From Chloroflexota bacterium (GTDB lineage: Bacteria; Chloroflexota; UBA6077): a DNA stretch of 5,227 nt. Position numbers and translations under genes: made by a program. The DNA is taken from NCBI GenBank assembly GCA_021788565.1, contig JAJYKO010000492.1:1-5227 (forward strand). Direction: 5' to 3'. Positions 1-5,155 of this stretch are shown here, one piece after another. The notes under the pieces were generated by a model. The model did not search any database and was not told the DNA's origin. It saw nothing but the letters and a program-made list of their open reading frames with translations. Position 1 is the first letter of the stretch, and each line of letters starts with the position of its first letter.

Positions 1-1
1 T

Positions 2-187
2 AGTGAGCCAGGTAGCGCCCTCCGCTCGGCTGCCGCGATCCTGTTGCTCGGCTTCTTGTGGGTTGGCCCAATCGTGGCTGTGGATGATGCTTTCAGATTC
101 CTTCAGACGCTGACACCCGCGAGATCAGTTCCAAACCACCTCACCTGGCCGCACTGCCAACTGGTTCTCCCCGCCCCTGCTCCCTGA
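2..187 (+). CDS. Possible C-terminal fragment of a membrane protein, cut by the window edge
   Basis: The frame starting at base 2 is open from the window edge to a TGA at 185-187, giving 61 residues without a visible start. The first half contains a strongly hydrophobic stretch (AAAILLLGFLWVGPIVAV) followed by a short amphipathic segment, as in the last transmembrane helix of a permease or similar protein. The last 20 or so residues are proline-rich and low in recognisable character, so the true coding part may be shorter or the frame may be chance. The family cannot be identified. Against it: the window also begins with TAG in frame 1, so an upstream gene might instead end at base 3. The stop lies 80 bp before the next gene on the same strand. 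Confidence 0.25.
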   Translation, partial: SEPGSALRSAAAILLLGFLWVGPIVAVDDAFRFLQTLTPARSVPNHLTWPHCQLVLPAPAP

Positions 188-228
188 GACTCGCGCCCCG
201 CCCTTCCGGCGCGATGGCCGCGCCTCAG
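184..228. repeat. Stem-loop upstream of the AI-2E permease gene
   Basis: A perfect 7-bp inverted repeat, TCGCGCC (191-197) and GGCGCGA (208-214), encloses a 10-base pyrimidine-rich loop. An outer pair CTGAG (184-188) / CTCAG (224-228) could extend it with unequal internal loops. No T-run follows, so it is not a classical intrinsic terminator. It could still end or stabilise a transcript of whatever lies upstream, as it sits directly at the stop of the possible partial gene at 2-187. Confidence 0.35.
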
Positions 229-235
229 CCTGGAA

Positions 236-244
236 TGGTATGAT
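236..244 (+). promoter_or_regulatory. Extended -10 promoter candidate for the AI-2E permease gene
   Basis: TGG followed by TATGAT (239-244) matches an extended -10 element (TGn plus TAtaaT with one mismatch). No -35 hexamer is visible at the usual 16-18 bp distance, which is tolerated for extended -10 promoters. Transcription would begin near 250-252, almost at the ribosome binding site, leaving a leader of only about 17 bases before TTG at 268. Confidence 0.3.
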
Positions 245-251
245 TGTCCAG

Positions 252-257
252 AGGAGG
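252..257 (+). promoter_or_regulatory. Ribosome binding site AGGAGG that decides the TTG start
   Basis: A full AGGAGG lies 10 bases before TTG 268. It directly abuts an ATG at 258, but that ATG opens a frame of only seven codons (TGA at 279-281) and is too close to be served by this Shine-Dalgarno sequence. The spacing therefore favours TTG 268 as the start of the long reading frame. Confidence 0.6.
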
Positions 258-267
258 ATGAACCGGG

Positions 268-1350
268 TTGCGAAGAAGTGAGACGCCAGAGTCGCCGCCT
301 CCAGCCGCGGGAGAACCCGGCAGCGACGCGCCCGGACACATTCCTCCCGAACCTGCGTGGGCTTCCCTGGCCCTGCTGGCGGCTGTTGCCCTCTTCCTCT
401 ACCAGGTGCGCTCTGTCCTTCCCCCCTTCGTGGTCGCCGCGGTGCTGGCATTCGTCTTCGGTCCGGTTGTCGGTTGGATAGAGAAACACGGGAGAATGCG
501 GAGACCGCTGGCAGCGTTGGTCTTTCTCCTGGCAATTCTGTGCCCCCTCGCGGCCGTGGTATGGATTGTCGAGCCGATGCTCGTCAAAGAGACCAACGAC
601 TTGGCGACGGACGCGCCCAATATCATCAACAATCTGCTACTCGAGGTCTTCGGCTCCAACAGCGTCGAAATTCTGGGGCAGACACTGGACTCGCACACCA
701 TCGGCATCTACCTGCAGCGTGGCGTCCTGGATGCTCTCGGCACCCCTCCAGGAGCGATCCGCGCCGCGGCGGTGGTTGCTGAGACTTTGCTGGACACTTT
801 TCTCACCCTGGTACTACTGGCATATTTCCTCGTCAATCCTAAACCCTTCGGCAAGATGCTTCTTCGGCTGATCCCCATGGAATGGCGCTCAGATTGGTCC
901 ATTCTCGCGCATCAGATCCACTTGGTGCTCGGTCGCTACGTTCGCGGTCTGGCATTTCTGGTTGTTCTTATGTCAACTGTCACGTGGCTGGGTCTGGCAA
1001 TGCTCTTTCATATGCCGTACTCGTTGCCCATCGCTCTGGCGACCGGTTTCCTGGAAATCATTCCGTTCCTGGGACCGGTGGCCGCCGGGACAGTCGCGGC
1101 GGCCGTCGCGCTCTCCCATGGAGGCGCGCAGATGGTGTTGTGGGTGGCGATCTTCTACCTGGTTCTGAGGCAGTTGGAGGATCAGTTAGTTATGCCGATG
1201 GTTATCGGGCACGTGGTCGAGCTTCACCCGGCGGTGGCTATCTTCGCGGTGCTCTCTGGAACAGCGCTGTGGGGGGTGCTCGGTGCTTTGCTGGGCATAC
1301 CCGTGGCCGCCGCCATCAAGGTAGCCTTCGAGCACTTCCGGCCGTTATGA
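268..1350 (+). CDS. AI-2E family transporter (PerM/TqsA-like permease)
   Basis: A polytopic inner-membrane protein of the AI-2E/PerM family (formerly UPF0118). Characterised members export autoinducer-2 or other small molecules or ions, but the substrate here cannot be told. The 360 residues are typical of the family. Residues 1-30 form a proline- and charge-rich cytoplasmic tail. Hydrophobic segments fall at about 31-48, 51-70, 80-101, 168-189, 226-247, 251-283, 287-301 and 321-350. Between the third and fourth is the usual soluble loop (about 105-165). Family signatures are GFLEIIPFLGP (260-270), the RQLEDQLVMPMVIG block (301-314) and ELHPAVAIFAVLSG followed by GVLGALLGIPVAAAI near the C-terminus. 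The start is TTG, supported by AGGAGG 10 bases upstream; no better in-frame ATG precedes the first helix. The gene converges on lgt with a 34-bp gap. Family assignment is firm; the role is inferred only at family level. Confidence 0.93.
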   Translation: MRRSETPESPPPAAGEPGSDAPGHIPPEPAWASLALLAAVALFLYQVRSVLPPFVVAAVLAFVFGPVVGWIEKHGRMRRPLAALVFLLAILCPLAAVVWIVEPMLVKETNDLATDAPNIINNLLLEVFGSNSVEILGQTLDSHTIGIYLQRGVLDALGTPPGAIRAAAVVAETLLDTFLTLVLLAYFLVNPKPFGKMLLRLIPMEWRSDWSILAHQIHLVLGRYVRGLAFLVVLMSTVTWLGLAMLFHMPYSLPIALATGFLEIIPFLGPVAAGTVAAAVALSHGGAQMVLWVAIFYLVLRQLEDQLVMPMVIGHVVELHPAVAIFAVLSGTALWGVLGALLGIPVAAAIKVAFEHFRPL

Positions 1351-1353
1351 GTG

Positions 1354-1398
1354 GGCGTTCTCTTATCGTGCCGCTGCGCGCTCGCTACCGGCGACGCC
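1354..1398. terminator. Weak stem-loop between convergent genes
   Basis: The 34-bp gap between the stop codons of the permease and lgt genes has GGCGT (1354-1358) pairing with ACGCC (1394-1398) and an inner GCCG (1370-1373) / CGGC (1389-1392). The right arm lies inside the end of lgt. No clear U-tract is present on either strand. It could serve as a weak bidirectional terminator, but the pairing may be chance in GC-rich DNA. Confidence 0.18.
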
Positions 1399-2251
1399 TC
1401 TTAGGCTCCAGTCGCGATGGTCCCTTGATTGGAAGAGTCGAGGTCCGATGATCGGTCGCAAGTTCTCTAACTGGGTGAGTCCACAGCCACCACAACAGCA
1501 CGATCGACGGGATCAGCACAACCATCGATGTCACCTGTGCCTGCTTGAATGGACCCAGAACGAGCGGCTCGCTATTGCGCAGGAAGAAGACCAGTATCTG
1601 CCCCACCGAGTAGCCGATCAGGTAGATGGCCGTCATGAGGCCCGGCCTGGTAACGCGCCGCCGGATGAACCATAGGAAAGCGAAGAAGAGGACGTTGAAG
1701 ATCAATTCATACAGAGCGGCTGGCTGGTAGGCTATGGTGTGGTCGGGGGCAAACGACCGCGGGTTCTGATAGACAAAACCCCACGGCAGCGTGGTGGGAG
1801 CACCCAGGATATCCCCGTTGATTATGTTGCCGATACGGCCGAATGCCTGCCCTACCACCGCGAGCAGGGCCCCAGCGTCCACGATCTTCCAGAACGAAAT
1901 CCGGCGCAACCTGGACATGACGTACAGGGTCGGAATGACGGCGAACACTGCCCCGAAAAACGCCATCCCACCTTCCCAGGTGGCCATGATCCGCCAGGGC
2001 TGCGCCAGATATGGCCCGAGAGGCTGCTGCACCACGAAGTAAAGGCGCGCGCCAATGAAGCCAGTCACAACCGACGGCCACACGGCACCCCAGATGTCGT
2101 CCTCCGTCAGGCCACGCTCCCGAGCATAGGGAATGGCCACCCATAACCCAACGGCTATGCCGACGACGTACATGAGGCCATACCAACGGAAGGCGAGCGG
2201 GCCGATCTGCGCCAGGATGGGATCTATATTCACGATAATAAAACCGAGCAT
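1385..2251 (-). CDS. lgt: Prolipoprotein diacylglyceryl transferase, divergent active-site positions
   Basis: Lgt is the inner-membrane enzyme that moves diacylglycerol from phosphatidylglycerol to the lipobox cysteine of prolipoproteins, the first step of lipoprotein maturation. The 288 residues match the family. In order: IDPILAQIGPLAFRWYGLMY (9-28, with the conserved Tyr24), the WEGGMAFFGA segment (92-101), the core Lgt signature GRIGNIINGDILG (138-150, with Arg139 and Asn142), YQPAALYE (175-182), and a last hydrophobic segment before a basic tail ending in RRRR. At least seven hydrophobic stretches are visible. Compared with E. coli Lgt as remembered, the His of GGMSFHG is Phe99, the Glu after ING is Asp147, and the Arg/Glu of the YGLFRFIVEFFR region appear as Gln218 and Phe222, although Arg225 remains. 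A GGGGAG lies 12 bases before ATG, rather far, but the ATG matches the usual N-terminus. It has its own promoter and converges on the upstream permease gene. Confidence 0.95.
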   Translation of the reverse strand: MLGFIIVNIDPILAQIGPLAFRWYGLMYVVGIAVGLWVAIPYARERGLTEDDIWGAVWPSVVTGFIGARLYFVVQQPLGPYLAQPWRIMATWEGGMAFFGAVFAVIPTLYVMSRLRRISFWKIVDAGALLAVVGQAFGRIGNIINGDILGAPTTLPWGFVYQNPRSFAPDHTIAYQPAALYELIFNVLFFAFLWFIRRRVTRPGLMTAIYLIGYSVGQILVFFLRNSEPLVLGPFKQAQVTSMVVLIPSIVLLWWLWTHPVRELATDHRTSTLPIKGPSRLEPKRRRR

Positions 2252-2302
2252 AGCCTGTTCAAGCTCCCCGAATTATCTCTTCTGAGAGACTATATTACAC
2301 GA

Positions 2303-2333
2303 ATTATAATTCCCGCTCTCCTCTCGCGTCCAA
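2303..2333 (-). promoter_or_regulatory. Promoter for lgt
   Basis: On the minus strand a perfect -10 TATAAT (plus-strand 2303-2308) is preceded by TTGGAC (2328-2333), a 4/6 match to TTGACA, with a 19-bp spacer, slightly long. Initiation would fall near 2296, giving a leader of about 45 bases before the lgt ATG. The -10 lies in an AT-rich island that contrasts with the GC-rich surroundings. It is centred in a perfect 12-bp palindrome, GAATTATAATTC (2301-2312), so a TATAAT also reads on the plus strand (2305-2310), where no gene follows. Confidence 0.5.
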
Positions 2334-2342
2334 TCTCGCGTT

Positions 2343-2367
2343 CTGGCATGTATCGTGGCCATGCCAG
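2343..2367. repeat. Inverted repeat just upstream of the lgt promoter
   Basis: Perfect 8-bp arms CTGGCATG (2343-2350) and CATGCCAG (2360-2367) are separated by 9 bases. It lies 9 bp upstream of the lgt -35 box and 55 bp beyond the stop of the NifX-like gene. It could be a regulator binding site for lgt or an RNA hairpin ending the NifX-like transcript. It lacks a following T-run on the minus strand, so an intrinsic terminator is not supported. Confidence 0.4.
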
Positions 2368-2387
2368 CCGCCCGATTCCGATCATGC

Positions 2388-2408
2388 CGCGCACTGCACG
2401 GATGCGCG
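2388..2408. repeat. Short stem-loop after the NifX-like gene
   Basis: CGCGCA (2388-2393) pairs perfectly with TGCGCG (2403-2408) around a 9-base loop, beginning 14 bases past the stop codon of the NifX-like gene on the minus strand. There is no U-tract, so it may act at most as a 3'-end stabilising hairpin. With the inverted repeat at 2343-2367 it forms two tandem hairpins with equal loop length. Confidence 0.25.
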
Positions 2409-2422
2409 CAATGTCGTCTTTG

Positions 2423-2833
2423 TCACCGCAAGCGCTCCGTCAGGTTCTGGATACTGCCGTCGACGTAGGCACTCACGGCTGTGTCCACTTCTTCGATGTC
2501 CGTGATAATCGGCTGGATGCCGTAGCCCCGCAACGCGTTATAGGCGCCGATCCCCATGCCCCCTGCCAGCACTGCATCGCAGTCGCCGATGGCAGCCGCC
2601 ATCTCGTCGTACCGGCTCCGCGGACCTGGCCCCACGCGGTGTCCGGCGAAATGATCGTTCGGGTCACGAGGTCTTGTCTCTTGATCAGCTTGCGGCCTCG
2701 CGTCCGGTATCTTTTCCCGTACTTCCCTGTTGACTATCTCTCCACCTTCCACCAACAGCACCAAGACCTGCCTGGCCCGACCGAAATCAGGGGCTATCGT
2801 CGTTCCGTCCTCTGAAACAGCCGCGATTCTCAT
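2423..2833 (-). CDS. NifX/NifB-type dinitrogenase iron-molybdenum cofactor-fold protein, stand-alone
   Basis: A 136-residue protein of the NifX/NifB C-terminal fold (ribonuclease-H-like domain of the dinitrogenase iron-molybdenum cofactor biosynthesis family). Characterised relatives bind or carry Fe-S/FeMo cofactor precursors; the role outside nitrogen-fixing gene sets is not established. Visible signatures are the first strand MRIAAVSEDG (1-10), the FGRA motif (17-20), the GEIVNREVRE strand (31-40), a polar variable loop (42-75), and the C-terminal block DCDAVLAGGMGIGAYNALR (84-102) with GIQPIITDIEEVDTAV (105-120). The residue before FGRA, commonly His in relatives, is Asp16; only Cys85 and two loop His (61, 65) could serve as ligands. 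The start is ATG 2833 because GGAGGAG (2839-2845) sits 5 bases upstream and the family motif begins there; the frame stays open for 50 more codons upstream but would overlap the divergent gene. No nif genes are near, so nitrogen fixation is not implied. Confidence 0.88.
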   Translation of the reverse strand: MRIAAVSEDGTTIAPDFGRARQVLVLLVEGGEIVNREVREKIPDARPQADQETRPRDPNDHFAGHRVGPGPRSRYDEMAAAIGDCDAVLAGGMGIGAYNALRGYGIQPIITDIEEVDTAVSAYVDGSIQNLTERLR

Positions 2834-2850
2834 AGACACTCCTCCAACTT

Positions 2851-2866
2851 TGGCACGCCCGCTGCA
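2851..2866 (+). promoter_or_regulatory. Sigma-54-like -24/-12 element in the 48-bp divergent gap
   Basis: TGGCAC (2851-2856), five bases, then CTGCA (2862-2866) matches the sigma-54 consensus TGGCAC-N5-TTGCA at 10 of 11 positions with exact spacing. Predicted initiation near 2876-2877 would be only about 5 bases before the ATG at 2882, too short to keep the weak AGGT ribosome-binding match (2870-2873). That, and the lack of any visible enhancer-binding-protein site or gene, lowers confidence. The same 20 bases (2849-2868) form an imperfect TTTGGCA/TGCAAA inverted repeat, an alternative reading as an operator between the two divergent genes. Confidence 0.25.
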
Positions 2867-2881
2867 AATAGGTCTTGCATT

Positions 2882-3574
2882 ATGGAAGCCAAGGAACAAC
2901 CGTCCAGAAAAGAGCATACCGCTGAGTTGCTTGTGTTCCTCTTTCTGGTGATCCCCTCGGTCGTACTCTCCTATTTCACTCAAAACTTGGTCCAGGTCGG
3001 CTTCGTTCTGGTCGCCGCCGCCACTATCTTCAGGGACCTTGCCTTGGTCTGCTTGATTCTATTCTTTCTGTGGCGCAACGACGAGTCGCTCGAACTGATT
3101 GGATGGACCAGCCGTGGAATTCTGCGAGATGCGGCACTCGGATTGATACTATCGCCAGTGGTGATAAGCGGCATCGCCTTGCTCGGGGCAACTCTCCAAT
3201 CACTGGGGCTTTCCGGTCCATCACAGCCTTTGCCAACCTTCCTCAGACCCCAGGGACCAGACCAAGTTCTCCTTGCTGTGCTGCTGGTCGTTGTCGTGGC
3301 TATCTCTGAGGAGACCATTTTCCGAGGCTACCTGGTGGCCCGGATTGGCGGCGTTACGGGCAACGCTGCCGTCGCCGTCATACTGTCTTCTGTGATCTTC
3401 TCTATGGGTCACGCATACGAGGGGCTCGCGGGGATGATAGCTGTCGGAGCAATGGGGCTAGTTTTCGCCCTGTTGCTGCTGTGGAGGAAGAGCCTGGTTG
3501 CTCCTATGGTCATCCATTTTGCCAACGATTTCGCCGGCATCGTGCTGGTATCGCTGTTCGTCCTTAACCACTGA
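2882..3574 (+). CDS. CPBP family glutamic-type intramembrane protease (CAAX/Abi)
   Basis: A 230-residue integral membrane protein of the CPBP (Rce1-like, Abi) family. Relatives are glutamate-dependent intramembrane proteases; in bacteria members act in bacteriocin immunity, peptide maturation or unknown roles, and the substrate here is unknown. All three catalytic motifs are intact: SEETIFR with Glu143, Glu144 and Arg148; FSMGH with Phe173 and His177; and HFAND with His212 and Asn215. Hydrophobic segments lie at about 15-31, 38-50, 52-64, 84-105, 128-142, 160-175, 183-200 and 216-228. Length is usual for the family. The ATG has a weak AGGT 8 bases upstream. The gene is divergent from the NifX-like gene across 48 bp and is followed by a weak terminator candidate, so it is probably transcribed alone. 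Confidence 0.93.
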   Translation: MEAKEQPSRKEHTAELLVFLFLVIPSVVLSYFTQNLVQVGFVLVAAATIFRDLALVCLILFFLWRNDESLELIGWTSRGILRDAALGLILSPVVISGIALLGATLQSLGLSGPSQPLPTFLRPQGPDQVLLAVLLVVVVAISEETIFRGYLVARIGGVTGNAAVAVILSSVIFSMGHAYEGLAGMIAVGAMGLVFALLLLWRKSLVAPMVIHFANDFAGIVLVSLFVLNH

Positions 3575-3591
3575 GTAGCGTTGTCTCATTC

Positions 3592-3620
3592 GGTCAAATC
3601 CTCAGTTTAAGACCTTGTTT
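3592..3620 (+). terminator. Weak intrinsic terminator candidate after the CPBP gene
   Basis: GGTC (3592-3595) pairs with GACC (3611-3614), and AAA (3596-3598) with TTT (3606-3608) past a two-base bulge, leaving a 7-base loop. The hairpin is followed directly by TTGTTT. The stem is short and AT-rich inside, so strength is doubtful. Position, 17 bases after the stop codon, fits. The rest of the 171-bp gap up to the epimerase gene shows no convincing promoter or RNA gene. Confidence 0.3.
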
Positions 3621-3745
3621 GTGGTAACCTTTTCGACAGAACCCCTTTAGCTTTCCACACCCGCGCCTATCGGGCCTGGGAGGTGATGTTGCCTTTCTAG
3701 AGCCTACGACCAGGGAAGTTCCAAGGAAGATTGCGAGGGTAATTG

Positions 3746-4732
3746 ATGGACCGTATCCACGTAGTGTTTGGTGCCACCGGAGCGATTGGCTCGGCAATCG
3801 TGCGGCAACTGGCCGCCCAGGGAGAGTTCGTGCGAGCCATTGCGCGTGACCCTGAAGAGGCGATGGACATGCTTCCCTCTACAGCCGGCGTCGTGGGAGG
3901 TAATGCCGACTCCCTCGACATCGTGCTTAGAGCCTGTCGGGGCGCTACCACAGTGTATGACTGCGTAAATACGCGCTACAGCAAATGGGCGGAGTTGCTA
4001 CCGAAAGTGACGGCCAACATCCTCGCGGGCGCACGCGAGGCCGGTGCTCGTCTGGTGTTCCCCGACAGCGTATACGGCTATGGCCCGTTTCAACAGGTAC
4101 CGGCCACGGAGGATCACCCTCGGGCAGTCACAACCAAGAAGGGCAGACTCCGCAACGAGTTGGAGCAGATGCTTCTCGACGCGCATGCCAGAGGCGACGT
4201 ACAGGTGCTGATTCCGAGGTTCCCAGATTTTTACGGTCCCTTTGTAACAAACGCGCTTGTTCGCCCCATGTTCGAGGCCGCTCTCGCAGGCAAGACGGCT
4301 ACGTGGCCAATGAGCCTGGATACCCTGCACGACATGGTGTACATAGATGATGCTGCGGCCGCGGCCGTTCTGCTGGCTACCAGCGACGACTGCTACGGCC
4401 AGGTGTGGCACGTACCTGGAGCAGGCCCCATCACAGGACGCCAGTTCCTGGAAACAGCCTTCAAGGCGGCCGGCAACCGGCCCAACATGCGCGTCGTTGG
4501 ACAGAGGATGTACCGTTTCTTTGGGTTCTTCATTCCGGATGCCGGCGAGATGACCGAATTACTGTACGAGTTCGCGCAGCCACTCGTGTTAGACGGAAGC
4601 AAGTTTGCCCGACGCTTCCCGGACTTCCGGTACACGGCACACGAGGACGCGATAAAGAGGACCGTCGACTGGTATTCAGAGCTCTCTCGCGGTAGCACTT
4701 CGAACCCGCGCCCAGGTGACGAGGAACCTTAG
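3746..4732 (+). CDS. NAD-dependent epimerase/dehydratase-like protein (atypical extended SDR)
   Basis: A 328-residue Rossmann-fold protein of the extended short-chain dehydrogenase/reductase group, probably cytoplasmic and NAD(P)-binding. The nucleotide-binding glycine motif GATGAIG (9-15) follows the first strand. Further marks are FPDSVYGYGP (105-114), TEDHPRA (121-127), KKGRLRNELEQML (131-143), RFPDFYGPF (158-166), HDMVYIDDAAAA (195-206) and WHVPGAGPITGRQFLE (221-236). The classical catalytic YxxxK is absent: where it is expected the sequence reads AVTTKKGRLR, so Lys is present but Tyr is not. A similar KGxxR arrangement recurs in one bacterial epimerase-like subfamily as I recall it, and its substrate is unknown. 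ATG 3746 is chosen over the adjacent TTG 3743: GAGGG (3735-3739) lies 6 bases upstream and TAA closes the frame at 3740-3742. It is directly followed by the ACT-domain gene, with which it should be co-translated. Confidence 0.88.
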   Translation: MDRIHVVFGATGAIGSAIVRQLAAQGEFVRAIARDPEEAMDMLPSTAGVVGGNADSLDIVLRACRGATTVYDCVNTRYSKWAELLPKVTANILAGAREAGARLVFPDSVYGYGPFQQVPATEDHPRAVTTKKGRLRNELEQMLLDAHARGDVQVLIPRFPDFYGPFVTNALVRPMFEAALAGKTATWPMSLDTLHDMVYIDDAAAAAVLLATSDDCYGQVWHVPGAGPITGRQFLETAFKAAGNRPNMRVVGQRMYRFFGFFIPDAGEMTELLYEFAQPLVLDGSKFARRFPDFRYTAHEDAIKRTVDWYSELSRGSTSNPRPGDEEP

Positions 4733-5125
4733 GTGAAGCTCTCGCTACTATCAGGGACGTTCGCGATATGCAGGCTGGCTCCACAACAAGGGCTGCCCGA
4801 GTGGGCACTGCGCAAAGGCGATCTGGTCTCCGTGACTCTGACTCCTGAGGAACTATCCGTCGTGTGTCTGGACTCGTCGATTCCACCCGATGTTCGGTGC
4901 GACCGGGGCTGGTCAGTTCTCAGGGTCGACGGGCCGCTACCCCTCACCATGACCGGCGTGCTCTCTTCGCTGGTCGTTCCGTTGTCTGAGGTCAGCATCC
5001 CCGTCTTCGCAATTTCGACTTACGACACTGACTACCTTCTCGTTAAGAAGGAGCGGATGCTGGACGCAAAGATCGAACTGGAGCAGGCCGGCCATCAGGT
5101 TTGCATTCATCCGAAGCTGTCGTAG
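4733..5125 (+). CDS. ACT-domain protein of the COG3603/ACT_7 (CASTOR-like) type
   Basis: A 130-residue cytoplasmic protein made of two small ACT-like halves. Such domains bind amino acids as allosteric or sensor modules; the ligand and partner of this bacterial family are not known to me. Recognisable blocks are the opening MKLSLLSGTFAICRL (1-15), WALRKGDLVSVTLTPEELSVV (24-44), RGWSVLRVDGPLPLTMTG (58-75), GVLSSLVVPL (75-84) and the strong family mark IPVFAISTYDTDYLLV (89-104), ending in a helix ERMLDAKIELEQAGHQV. There is no attached enzyme domain, so it stands alone. The GTG start directly follows the TAG of the epimerase gene (4730-4732), and GAGGA inside the end of that gene (4721-4725) supplies the ribosome binding site with a 7-base spacer. 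Translational coupling is therefore likely. Whether it regulates the epimerase is inference. Confidence 0.88.
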   Translation: MKLSLLSGTFAICRLAPQQGLPEWALRKGDLVSVTLTPEELSVVCLDSSIPPDVRCDRGWSVLRVDGPLPLTMTGVLSSLVVPLSEVSIPVFAISTYDTDYLLVKKERMLDAKIELEQAGHQVCIHPKLS

Positions 5126-5155
5126 GCGCTGCGCTGCCCTCTCTTCACCCATGCC

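Noticed and set aside
125..535. Long minus-strand open frames across the first 500 bases
   Set aside because: The translations are rich in Arg, Pro and Gly, have no domain signature and run antisense to the permease gene; no ribosome binding site supports them.
882..1451. A 189-codon open frame on the plus strand overlapping the permease and the end of lgt
   Set aside because: It lies in another frame of a gene with clear family signatures, its translation is rich in R, G and S without recognisable motifs, and it crosses into the convergent gene. It is a GC-driven shadow.
1707..2186. A 159-codon minus-strand frame inside lgt
   Set aside because: It is a +1 shadow of lgt, which is unmistakable in its own frame.
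2348..2815. A 155-codon plus-strand frame antisense to the NifX-like gene
   Set aside because: No signature and no ribosome binding site; the opposite strand encodes a recognised family.
2423..2833. Evidence for nitrogen fixation
   Set aside because: A lone NifX-fold protein is common in organisms that do not fix nitrogen, and no other nif gene is in the window.
2834..2983. N-terminal extension of the NifX-like protein by 50 residues
   Set aside because: The strong GGAGGAG at 2839-2845 and the family's typical first strand place the start at 2833. The extension would overlap the divergent CPBP gene and has no family resemblance.
2882..3574. Reading the CPBP (Abi) gene as a phage-defence or bacteriocin-immunity system
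   Set aside because: The family is broad, and no bacteriocin, toxin or defence partner lies nearby. Only the protease family can be supported.
3575..3745. Possible small RNA, tRNA or small gene in the 171-bp gap before the epimerase gene
   Set aside because: No cloverleaf or convincing promoter is visible. The only start with a Shine-Dalgarno-like match (ATG after GGGAGG near 3680) encodes four residues before a stop.
4530..4886. A 118-codon minus-strand frame across the epimerase/ACT gene junction
   Set aside because: It is antisense to two recognised genes and has a low-complexity Arg/Ser-rich translation.
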